Shown here piece by piece: positions 1 to 7,291 of a stretch of DNA of 64,000 bases. Numbering within the stretch: position 1 is the first letter of the stretch; every line of letters starts with the position of its first letter. The stretch is from NCBI RefSeq assembly GCF_002216145.1, contig NZ_CP022278.1, positions 1,984,001 to 2,048,000 of the forward strand, read 5' to 3'. The notes below the pieces were generated by a model. The model worked only from the letters and a program-made list of their open reading frames with translations. It ran no database searches and was not told the origin of the DNA. The stretch is from Neisseria chenwenguii (lineage in GTDB: Bacteria; Pseudomonadota; Gammaproteobacteria; Burkholderiales; Neisseriaceae). Both the position numbers and the translations under genes were made by a program.

Positions 1-1018
1 TCGCCCTTGCTCAGTTTGGCCAGCATGGCTATGGCGGCGGCTTCGGCGGAGAGCGCGGGCAGGAAGCGGTTCCTCAGCGCGGCGGCGGCAACGGCGGTCA
101 TACTGCCCATTATCATCGAGGGCGTAATCAGGCCGCCGTAGGCGCCGCGAGCGCGAGCAGAACGGCCAGCTATTTGGCGGCAAACAGCGCCGGCCCGCCG
201 CTGCCGTCGAGCATACCCGCAAAACCGAGCTGGTTGCCCGCCTTGCCGATGCGGGCGTTGTCGCGCGGTAGAAACGGCAGGTGTTTGGTGGAGCGCACAA
301 ACACCGTCGCCACCGCGCCGACCGGCGGCCCCGCCAGCGCCGACCAAACCAGCAGCGGCGTATTGAGAAACGCCTGCGGCAGATGGTATTGCACCGCATC
401 GCCCAAGCCGTAGCGCGCCACCGCCGTGGCTGTTACCGAAGCCGGCAGCGCCGCCGCCACCGATTTTTTGTCCCAGGCGCACAGCATCACTTCCAGCGTA
501 AACAGCACGCCCGCCATCGGCACGTTGTACACCGCCGCCAAACCCGCGCCCGACGCGCAGGCCAGCAGCAGTTTGGCCTCGTCGGCGTCTAACCCGAAAC
601 GGTGCACCCACAGCGAAGCAAACGCGGCGCTCATCTCGCGCGGCGCCACCTCCCTGCCCAGCGGCGAACCCAAACCCACGGTGACAATCTGCAACAGCGC
701 ATGGCACACTGTTTCTTTGAACGGCAGCCCCTCCAGCGGTTTGGCGAGCAAAGCCTTAATCCCGACCAGCGGCCTGCCGTAACGTTTGAGCGCAAACCAG
801 CCGCACCCGGCCACCGCGCTGCACAGCATCACGACGGCAAACCGCCGCCACAACGGGGCCTGTTCCACGCCGATGCAGAACGGAATTTCCCCTCCGTCCA
901 GCCCGCAGCCGAACGTGTGGTATTGGACGAAATGCAGCAGTTGCGACAGGCAGATGCCGACCAGTCCGACAATGATGCCGATGGCGGACAGGGAAAGGAA
1001 CAGGCGCGGGGTTTTCAT
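1..1018 (-). pseudogene. ClC-family chloride channel/transporter, disrupted
   Basis: ClC family membrane protein for chloride transport. The ATG at 1018 gives a 282-residue frame with the signature GSPLGREVAPRE near residue 120 and several hydrophobic helices. It ends at a TAG (170-172) directly after FAAK. Past the stop the same strand still encodes ClC-like sequence: LAVLLAL in the same frame, then RGAYGGLITPSMMIG in another frame, running off the window edge. The gene therefore carries both a nonsense codon and a frameshift about 30 bases further on. The longer upstream reading frame to 1279 has no support, because ATG 1018 starts the family-like hydrophobic N-terminus. ClC assignment is firm; loss of function is inferred from the two lesions. 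Confidence 0.8.
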
Positions 1019-1078
1019 GAGTGGAACGGGCGGTTGGAAAAGGTGGGGTTTTAGGGCAGATTGGCGGGATTGGGGGAG

Positions 1079-1090
1079 AGGCCGTCTGAA
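1079..1090 (+). repeat. DNA uptake sequence (AG-DUS), example copy
   Basis: AGGCCGTCTGAA, the 12-mer recognised by the type IV pilus protein ComP during neisserial transformation. This is one representative; the same word occurs very frequently on both strands throughout the window, in intergenic regions and inside genes. Copies that form terminators or touch start codons are listed separately. Confidence 0.9.
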
Positions 1091-1187
1091 AAAATAATGA
1101 CAGCGGCGGGGAGGGCAGGGTGCTTGGGGGAGCGCTGTTTCAGACGGCCTTGAATGCAGCCCGTTGTCTGGGACCGTCTGAAAAAAC

Positions 1188-1883
1188 GTGTTGCAGGGCA
1201 GCGTGGAAACGTGGATCGGCAGCCCGCTGCGCGTCCATCGCCGCTGCGTCGAGCCGATGTTCGGCATTGCCAACGCCATCGCTTACGAAAACAAAATGAT
1301 ATTTTTCAATCCCTCCCCCGAATTGCCCAAAAGACAGCCTGAAACTGCGGCCTTCCACTTAGGGCCGAGCAGTTGGGTGCAGGTGGCGGGCGAAGCCAAA
1401 CCGCGCCAGTTTGTGCAGGAACAGGCAGATTTGGTGATCGAAATGCTGGATCTGATGGTGAAACGCGAAAACAGCCTGCCCGATTTGTATATCATTACGC
1501 CGTTTAAGCAGATTAAAAATAAGGTGATAGAGCAAATTGTCGGGCGGGTCGGTTTCAGCCGCAAAGGTGAACTGAAAAAATGGTGCAACGCCAATATCGG
1601 TACGGTGCATACGTTTCAGGGCAAGGAAGAAAAGGCGGTGTGGCTGGTGCTCGGTTGCGATCGGAAAACCGGAGGCGCGGCGGATTGGGCGGCGGGCAAA
1701 CCCAATCTGCTCAACGTTGCTTTGACCCGCGCCAAGCAGTGGGTGTTTGTCATCGGCGATAGGGAACTTTGGGGGCGGAAACTGTTTTTTAAAGTGGCCG
1801 CGCAAAGATTGGGCATGATAAGCGGAGAAGAATTTAAGGAACGGGTGTTGGGGAAGGAAAGGCTGTCTGAACAGTCGGTTTAA
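1188..1883 (+). pseudogene. C-terminal remnant of a superfamily 1 (Upf1/Dna2-like) helicase
   Basis: The 231-residue frame matches only the last part of an SF1B helicase: an HRRC-type motif (VHRRCVEPMFGIAN), motif V (GTVHTFQGKEEKAVWLV) and motif VI (NLLNVALTRAKQWVFVIGD). The Walker A and B half is missing. The frame opens with a GTG and is closed just upstream by the TGA inside a DUS-like word (GGACCGTCTGAA, 1171-1182), so homology begins right after that word. A truncation whose junction is at or near a DUS is the simplest reading. It is convergent with apt. A protein could be made from GTG 1188 but would lack ATPase function. Confidence 0.7.
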
Positions 1884-1903
1884 GATTATTCATGCACAAG
1901 GTT

Positions 1904-1945
1904 GAGGCCGTCTGAAAACCGGGTAAATGGTTTTCAGGCGGCCTC
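1904..1945. terminator. Inverted-DUS terminator between helicase remnant and apt
   Basis: GAGGCCGTCTGAAAACC pairs with GGTTTTCAGGCGGCCTC across an 8-base loop. It sits between convergent genes and can serve both. Confidence 0.7.
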
Positions 1946-1964
1946 GGTTTCAAATATTCAAAAC

Positions 1965-2525
1965 CTACATACAGCCTTCGTTTTGGCACAAGCTAAACAG
2001 CGGTACGCCGCTTGCGCGGATTTTGGCGCCGCCGGGCAGGTCGGTAAATTCGAGGATGGCGGCGGCTTCGACGACTTCGGCGCCGAGTTTGCGCAGCAGT
2101 TCGACGCCGGCGAGCATGGTGCCGCCGGTGGCGACGAGGTCGTCAACGAGCAGGACGCGGCTGCCGGGTTTGACGGCGTCGGTGTGGATTTCGACGGCGG
2201 CTTCGCCGTATTCGAGCGCGTAGCTTTGCGAGAGTGTGTCAAACGGCAGTTTGCCTTTTTTGCGGATGGGCACGAAGCCGACGTTGAGCTGGTAGGCCAG
2301 CGCGGCGCCGATGATGAAGCCGCGTGCGTCGAGGCCGGCGACGGTGTCGATTTTCTGCCCCATGTAGCGGTACACCATCAAATCAATCAGCAGTCGGAAG
2401 TATTCGGCGCTCTGCAAAACGGGTGTGATGTCGTGGAAAAGAATGCCTTTTTCCGGCCAGTTTTCGATTTTGCGGATTTTGGCCGCGAGTGCGTTGACGT
2501 CCATCACTTCAGGATGAATCAGCAT
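1965..2525 (-). CDS. apt: Adenine phosphoribosyltransferase
   Basis: Cytosolic purine salvage enzyme that makes AMP from adenine and PRPP. The 186-residue protein has the PRPP loop [14 protein letters not shown], the [10 protein letters not shown] region and the [14 protein letters not shown]-terminal segment of type I APRTs. Length fits the family (about 180-190). The start at 2525 ([10 protein letters not shown]) is chosen because neisserial homologues share this N-terminus; the internal ATG at 2504 is an alternative. It is transcribed alone, convergent with the helicase remnant and divergent from gmk. Confidence 0.95.
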   Translation of the reverse strand: MLIHPEVMDVNALAAKIRKIENWPEKGILFHDITPVLQSAEYFRLLIDLMVYRYMGQKIDTVAGLDARGFIIGAALAYQLNVGFVPIRKKGKLPFDTLSQSYALEYGEAAVEIHTDAVKPGSRVLLVDDLVATGGTMLAGVELLRKLGAEVVEAAAILEFTDLPGGAKIRASGVPLFSLCQNEGCM

Positions 2526-2684
2526 GATGTGTTCCCCGTATTCGGATAATCAAAGCCCTTATTGTAACAAAGTTATCCCAAATTTACAGATTCGCTTGCG
2601 CGGGGCGGGACATGAGGCCGTCTGAAAAAGGGTTTGCCGTCATGCTGTTGCGCTTTTGGGCGTGCGTGAGTAGGCCGTCCGAAC

Positions 2685-2714
2685 TTAGAAAAAGCGGATT
2701 CGCTGTGTTATAAT
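2685..2714 (+). promoter_or_regulatory. Promoter of gmk-rpoZ-spoT
   Basis: A perfect TATAAT at 2709-2714 lies 31 bases before the gmk ATG, with a weak -35 (TTAGAA, 2685-2690) at 18-base spacing. Confidence 0.6.
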
Positions 2715-2745
2715 TGGTTAAAATTTCCGACAGGCAAGCCGCATC

Positions 2746-3363
2746 ATGCAAAGCAAGAAAAAAGGCAATATTTTCATCATTTCCGCCGCTTCGGGCACGG
2801 GTAAAACCACGCTGGTGTCGCGGCTTTTGAAAAACAACGCCGATTTGCGCGTTTCCATTTCCCACACCACCCGCGCCCCGCGCGAGGGTGAAGAGCATGG
2901 GGTTCACTATCATTTTGTTCCCAAAGAAGAATTTGAATCGCTCATTAGTAAAAAGGCTTTTTTAGAACACGCCAATGTGTTCGGCAATTATTACGGCACG
3001 AGCATTGCGGGCGTGGAAAGCCTGAGCAACGAAGGCTTTGACGTGATTCTGGAAATCGACGTTCAGGGGGCAGAACAGGTGCGGAACGTTTTGCCCGAGG
3101 CGTGCAGCATTTTCATTCTGCCGCCCTCGCTGGAAATCCTTGCAGGCCGTCTGAAAGGGCGGGGTACCGACAGCGCGGACGCTATTGCCACCCGTTTGGC
3201 CGAAGCCCGCCGCGAAATCGGCGAAGCGGCGCATTTCGACTTTATCGTCGTCAACGACGATTTGGACAGAGCCGAAGCCGATTTGCTCCACATCATCAAA
3301 GCAGGCCGTCTGAAACGGCAGGCGCAGCAGGCGTTTCTCGACGGCCTGTTGGAAAATTCTTAA
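2746..3363 (+). CDS. gmk: Guanylate kinase
   Basis: Phosphorylates GMP to GDP with ATP in the cytosol. The 205-residue protein starts MQSKKKGNIFIISAASGTGKTT, with P-loop SGTGKTT near residues 16-22, the GMP-binding segment SHTTRAPREGEEHGVHYHF and the lid region GRGTDSADAIATRL. DUS words inside the gene encode GRLK twice (near 3142 and 3301). First gene of a run gmk-rpoZ-spoT, the same order as in many Proteobacteria; this links purine nucleotide supply to (p)ppGpp turnover. Confidence 0.97.
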   Translation: MQSKKKGNIFIISAASGTGKTTLVSRLLKNNADLRVSISHTTRAPREGEEHGVHYHFVPKEEFESLISKKAFLEHANVFGNYYGTSIAGVESLSNEGFDVILEIDVQGAEQVRNVLPEACSIFILPPSLEILAGRLKGRGTDSADAIATRLAEARREIGEAAHFDFIVVNDDLDRAEADLLHIIKAGRLKRQAQQAFLDGLLENS

Positions 3364-3414
3364 AAAACAGCGACAATAACCTTTTCCGAAATTTTTCTAT
3401 AAAGAAAGCAAAAC

Positions 3415-3621
3415 ATGGCCCGTATTACCACCGAAGACTGCACTCCGAAAATCGCCAACCATTTCGACCTGACCCTGATCGCCGCCCGCCGCGCGCGCCA
3501 GCTTGAAAACGGCAACGCGCCGCTGGTTGACGATGTGCGCAACGACAAGCCGACCGTTACCGCGCTGCGCGAAATCGCTGCAGGCCAAGTCGGTTCGGAA
3601 CTGCTCAAGCGCGGCAAATAA
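3415..3621 (+). CDS. rpoZ: RNA polymerase omega subunit
   Basis: Omega chain (68 residues) that helps assemble beta prime and, in E. coli, forms part of a ppGpp site. The protein begins MARITTEDC and has the family core [20 protein letters not shown] followed by [13 protein letters not shown]. It lies 51 bases after gmk and 28 bases before spoT on the same strand, so very likely shares their transcript. Start supported by the conserved MARIT opening. Confidence 0.96.
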   Translation: MARITTEDCTPKIANHFDLTLIAARRARQLENGNAPLVDDVRNDKPTVTALREIAAGQVGSELLKRGK

Positions 3622-3636
3622 CGCCGCTTGCTGATG

Positions 3637-3652
3637 AGGCCGTCTGAAAATG
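3637..3652 (+). promoter_or_regulatory. DUS abutting the spoT start codon
   Basis: AGGCCGTCTGAA occupies 3637-3648 and the ATG is 3650-3652, so the uptake word fills the place of a Shine-Dalgarno. The AGG of the DUS is 10-12 bases before the ATG and could serve as a weak ribosome site. Confidence 0.6.
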
Positions 3653-5815
3653 TCCGCCCCCGCCGCCACCGTACCTTACGATCTGCTGACCGCCGAAGCG
3701 CGCGCGGTTTTGTTCCGCACTGCTTCATATCTCAGCGGCGAAGAAAAGGAACAGCTTGAAAAAGCCGTTGCTTTCGCGTTTCATGCCCACGACGGGCAGA
3801 CGCGCAAAAGCGGCGAACCCTACATCACCCACCCGCTCGCCGTTGCCGCGCAACTGGCGGTATGGCATATGGACATACAGGGGTTGTGCGCCGGCGTGAT
3901 GCACGACGTATTGGAAGACACAGGTGTGTCGAAGCTGGAAATGGCGGCGCAGTTCGGCGAAACTGTTGCCGAAATGGTGGACGGCCTCTCCAAGCTGGAA
4001 AAACTCAAATTCGACGATCAGGCCGAACATCAGGCGGAAAGCTTCCGCAAGCTGATTCTGGCCATGACCAAAGACGTGCGCGTGATTGTGGTCAAACTGG
4101 CCGACCGCCTCCACAATATGCGCACACTCGGCTCGATGCGCCCCGAAAAACGCCGCCGCATCGCCAAAGAAACCCTTGAAATCTATGCACAAATCGCCAA
4201 CCGCATCGGCTTGAACAACGCGTATCAGGAATTGCAGGATTTGTCGTTTCAAAACCTTCATCCCAACCGCTACGAAACGCTGCGCAAGGCGATGGAAAAC
4301 AGCCGCAAAAACCGCCGCGACGTGGTCGGTAAGGTTTTGCGCGCGTTCGGCCGGCGCCTCGTCAGTGCCAATATCGAAGCCAAAATCAAAGGCCGCGAGA
4401 AAAATCTCTACAGCATCCATCAGAAAATGCTGGCGAAAAAACTGCGTTTTGCCGACGTGATGGACATCTACGGCTTCCGCGTCATCGTCAACAGCATTCC
4501 CGCCTGCTACGCCGCCCTCGGCGCGCTGCACGGCCTCTACCAGCCCAAGCCCGGGCGGTTTAAAGATTACATCGCCATTCCGAAAAGCAACGGCTACCAA
4601 AGCCTGCACACCACGCTTGTCGGCCCTTACGGCCTGCCGATCGAAGTGCAGATCCGTACGCGCGAAATGGACGCTGTCGCCGAAGGAGGCGTGGCCGGAC
4701 ATTGGATTTACAAATCCGGCAGTGGCAGCGTCGATCAGGCCGTGCTGCACACCAACCAATGGCTCAAAAGCATCCTCGACTTGCAGGCCAGCAGCGCCAA
4801 CGCCATCGAGTTTCTCGAGCACGTCAAAGTCGATTTGTTCCCCAACGAAGTCTATATCCTTACGCCCAAAGGCAAAATCCTCACGCTGCCCAAGGGTTCG
4901 ACCCCCATCGACTTCGCCTACGCCGTCCACACCGACATCGGCCACAAAACCGTCGCCGCCCGCATCAACAACACCATGATGCCGCTTCGCACCAAGCTCA
5001 AAACCGGCGACTCGGTCGAAATCATTACCTCCGAACACGGCAAACCCAATCCCGCATGGCTCAGCTTCGCCGTTTCCGGCCGCGCCCGCAGCGCCATCCG
5101 CAACTACATCAAAAACATGAACCGCCGTGATGCCGTCACGCTGGGTGAAAACCTGCTGCAAAAAGCCCTTTCCAGCCTGCTGCCGCAAGATGTTTTGCTT
5201 TCAGACGGCCTCAAAGAAAAATACCTCGCCGATTTAAACGACAAACAAACCTCGTTTGAAGAAGTGCTCTACAACGTCGGCATGGGGCACACCCTGCCCG
5301 TATCCGTCGCCATGCACATCGCCGAGCTTGCGGGTGAACACTTCGGCAGCGAAGTGCGCCTCAGCCCGATCAACGTCGGCAGGCAGGAAAGCGGCCGTCT
5401 GCACATGGCCGAATGCTGCCACCCCGTCGCCGGCGATCCCATACGCGCCGTACTCGTCAAAGGCAAGGGCATGATTATCCACCGCGATACCTGTCCGACC
5501 CTGTTCAAGACCGACCCCGAACAGCAGCTCGACGCCGATTGGGGCAACCTGATGACGCAAAACAACCAAAGCTACCGCTTCGTTTTGCAGATTCAGGCCG
5601 AAGACACCCATGGCCTGCTTGCCCAAATGGCGCAGGCCATCAGCAGCGCCGGTGCCGACATCGCTTCCGTCGAAACCCCCTCGCGTGCCCAAGCAGGCAC
5701 CGAAGGCTTCGTCGAATTCCGCTTTCTGGTCAAAGCCGCCGATTTGGCGCAGGTCAACCGCATCATCCACGATTTGCACGCCATTCCGCAGGTGAGAAAA
5801 GTCACGCGAAGTTAG
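3650..5815 (+). CDS. spoT: Bifunctional (p)ppGpp synthetase/hydrolase SpoT
   Basis: Makes and degrades (p)ppGpp. The 721-residue protein carries an intact HD hydrolase domain (HAHDGQTRKSGEPYITHP near residue 46, MHDVLEDTGV near 83), a synthetase domain with the RFKD form of the charge motif (GRFKDYIAIPKSNGYQSLHT near residue 300), TGS (about 395-455), a conserved-Cys region (HMAECCHPVAGD) and a C-terminal ACT domain (about 640-720). RxKD plus HD marks the SpoT/Rel class, in contrast to RelA at 7292-9505. Last gene of the gmk operon. Confidence 0.96.
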   Translation: MSAPAATVPYDLLTAEARAVLFRTASYLSGEEKEQLEKAVAFAFHAHDGQTRKSGEPYITHPLAVAAQLAVWHMDIQGLCAGVMHDVLEDTGVSKLEMAAQFGETVAEMVDGLSKLEKLKFDDQAEHQAESFRKLILAMTKDVRVIVVKLADRLHNMRTLGSMRPEKRRRIAKETLEIYAQIANRIGLNNAYQELQDLSFQNLHPNRYETLRKAMENSRKNRRDVVGKVLRAFGRRLVSANIEAKIKGREKNLYSIHQKMLAKKLRFADVMDIYGFRVIVNSIPACYAALGALHGLYQPKPGRFKDYIAIPKSNGYQSLHTTLVGPYGLPIEVQIRTREMDAVAEGGVAGHWIYKSGSGSVDQAVLHTNQWLKSILDLQASSANAIEFLEHVKVDLFPNEVYILTPKGKILTLPKGSTPIDFAYAVHTDIGHKTVAARINNTMMPLRTKLKTGDSVEIITSEHGKPNPAWLSFAVSGRARSAIRNYIKNMNRRDAVTLGENLLQKALSSLLPQDVLLSDGLKEKYLADLNDKQTSFEEVLYNVGMGHTLPVSVAMHIAELAGEHFGSEVRLSPINVGRQESGRLHMAECCHPVAGDPIRAVLVKGKGMIIHRDTCPTLFKTDPEQQLDADWGNLMTQNNQSYRFVLQIQAEDTHGLLAQMAQAISSAGADIASVETPSRAQAGTEGFVEFRFLVKAADLAQVNRIIHDLHAIPQVRKVTRS

Positions 5816-5848
5816 GTGGAAAACCGCACTGTTTGTATCCCGCAGTAA

Positions 5849-5896
5849 AGGCCGTTTGGTGCTTCGACTACGCTCAGCAACCTTTTCAGACGGCAT
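5849..5896. repeat. DUS-flanked GCTTCGACTACGCTCAGC hairpin cassette
   Basis: A degenerate DUS, then the word GCTTCGACTACGCTCAGCAACC, then an inverted DUS (TTCAGACGGC). The same internal word recurs near 6456, 11926 and 24520 and in reverse near 54517. Confidence 0.5.
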
Positions 5897-5914
5897 TAAA
5901 ACCGTTTCCAAACC

Positions 5915-5943
5915 TTGACAGATGCCGCCGTTCGGCGGATAAT
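5915..5943 (+). promoter_or_regulatory. sigma70-type promoter of rpsU
   Basis: TTGACA (5915-5920), 17-base spacer, GATAAT (5938-5943). The -10 sits inside a near-palindrome GGCGGATAATCCGCC. The implied leader to rpsU is about 185 bases. Confidence 0.7.
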
Positions 5944-6135
5944 CCGCCAATTGTTTTCCCCGCGCAAAAGCGTACATTTCGGCTGAAGCCGACCTGTTAG
6001 GAGGTGATGTTTACATCACGGCGCGTATCCCGCCGGTCTGATTCAGACACCCGCGATATACCAAACCAATTCTCAAGGCCGTCTGAAGACAGACCGCCGC
6101 ATCTAACCGATTTAAAAAATATTGAAGGAAACAAA

Positions 6136-6348
6136 ATGCCTGCAATCCGTGTAAAAGAAAACGAACCCTTCGAAGTTGCCATGCGCCGTTTCAAACGCGC
6201 TGTGGAAAAAACCGGTCTGCTGACCGAGCTGCGCGCCCGCGAAGCCTACGAAAAACCGACTACCGAGCGCAAACGCAAAAAAGCCGCAGCCGCCAAACGC
6301 CTGCAAAAACGCCTGCGCAGCCAACAGCTGCCTCCGAAAATGTACTGA
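6136..6348 (+). CDS. rpsU: 30S ribosomal protein S21
   Basis: Small-subunit protein of 70 residues that helps base-pair mRNA leaders with 16S rRNA. Sequence [19 protein letters not shown] at the start and a Lys/Arg-rich C-terminal half ([14 protein letters not shown]) are typical. The ATG at 6136 follows GAAGGAA by a normal distance; an upstream in-frame ATG at 6004 would add 44 unconserved residues and is rejected. Preceded by a strong promoter with a long leader and followed by a factor-independent terminator, so it is its own transcription unit. Confidence 0.96.
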   Translation: MPAIRVKENEPFEVAMRRFKRAVEKTGLLTELRAREAYEKPTTERKRKKAAAAKRLQKRLRSQQLPPKMY

Positions 6349-6371
6349 TTGCAGGCTTGCTGTAATTAGAA

Positions 6372-6408
6372 AAACACCGTAAAGCCTGCGCTTTGCGGTG
6401 TTTTGTTT
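6372..6408 (+). terminator. Factor-independent terminator of rpsU
   Basis: AACACCGTAAAGC pairs with GCTTTGCGGTGTT around CTGC, followed by a T-rich run and then a DUS. Confidence 0.85.
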
Positions 6409-6516
6409 TTCAGACGGCCTGAGGTTTTGTAAAAATCACAAATGCCGTCTGATGCTTCGATTGCGCTCAGCACAGGTGCTGCGACTGCATTCAGCAACCG
6501 AACTTTCACGGACATC

Positions 6517-6614
6517 ATTCCCGCGCAGGCGGGAATCCACGTTTGATTTCCTGAAACTGTGTTAAAACAAGATATTGTTTGTATTTAACCGTGGATTCCC
6601 GCCTGCGCGGGAAT
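6517..6614. repeat. NIME-type repeat: two inverted dRS3 units
   Basis: dRS3 copies ATTCCCGCGCAGGCGGGAAT (6517-6536) and ATTCCCGCCTGCGCGGGAAT (6595-6614) flank about 58 bases of RS-like spacer; flanks pair further (CATC/GATG, CCACG/CGTGG). dRS3 (ATTCCC-N8-GGGAAT) is a known neisserial intergenic repeat. Two more copies are at 24561-24658 and 54393-54495. Confidence 0.85.
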
Positions 6615-6769
6615 GATGTCTGTTGAAGGATTAACTGTTTCAGACGGCCTTTAGGCGGATGTCTCTGATTTTTACAAAAATCTTGCTCTTTCTACATCCC
6701 GAAAAAATTCCAGACACCATGCCGTCTGAAAAAACATTTCCATCTTCCCATTCCCAAAAGGAGCAAAAA

Positions 6770-7213
6770 ATGACCCTCAAAACCCGTCTGTCCGAAGACA
6801 TGAAAACCGCCATGCGCGCCAAAGATCAGGTTTCACTTTCCACCATCCGCCTGATTAACGCCGCCGTCAAACAGTTTGAAGTTGACGAACGCGCCGAAGC
6901 CGACGATGCCAAAGTCACCGCGATTCTGACCAAAATGGTCAAACAGCGCAAAGATTCCGCCCAAATCTACACCAACGCCGGCCGTCAGGATTTGGCGGAT
7001 AAAGAAAACGCCGAAATCGAAGTGTTGCAGCGCTATCTGCCGCAAATGATGTCGGCCGAAGAAATCCAAGCCGCCGTAACCGCCGCCGTTGCCGAAACCG
7101 GCGCGGCAGGAATGGCGGATATGGGCAAAGTCATGGGCTTGCTGAAAACCCGTTTGGCGGGCAAAGCCGATATGGGCGAGGTGAATAAGGCGCTGAAAGC
7201 GGCTTTGAGCTGA
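6770..7213 (+). CDS. GatB/YqeY domain protein
   Basis: A 147-residue YqeY-family protein; the domain resembles the tRNA-binding tail of the GatB amidotransferase subunit, but the role of the free-standing protein is not established. The sequence opens MTLKTRLSEDMKTAMRAKD and ends with the family-like stretch DMGKVMGLLKTRLAGKADMGEVNKALK. ATG 6770 follows AAAAGGAG closely, so it is preferred to the upstream in-frame codon at 6659. In many bacteria yqeY lies next to rpsU, as here, which supports a translation-linked role. Shares a terminator with convergent relA. Confidence 0.9.
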   Translation: MTLKTRLSEDMKTAMRAKDQVSLSTIRLINAAVKQFEVDERAEADDAKVTAILTKMVKQRKDSAQIYTNAGRQDLADKENAEIEVLQRYLPQMMSAEEIQAAVTAAVAETGAAGMADMGKVMGLLKTRLAGKADMGEVNKALKAALS

Positions 7214-7237
7214 TTTTCCGCTTGTACACCGCCGTGT

Positions 7238-7275
7238 GGCCGTCTGAAAATCTTGGCGTTTTCAGACGGCCTTTT
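7238..7275. terminator. Inverted-DUS terminator shared by yqeY-like gene and relA
   Basis: GGCCGTCTGAAAA pairs with TTTTCAGACGGCC around TCTTGGCG, then TTTTGTT. Lies between two convergent genes. Confidence 0.8.
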
Positions 7276-7291
7276 GTTCTCAATGCGCCGT

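Noticed and set aside
3725-5188. 487-codon open frame antisense to spoT
   Set aside because: Shadow frame of a GC-rich gene; composition is low-complexity Val/Ala/Phe/Gly and there is no ribosome site or homology.
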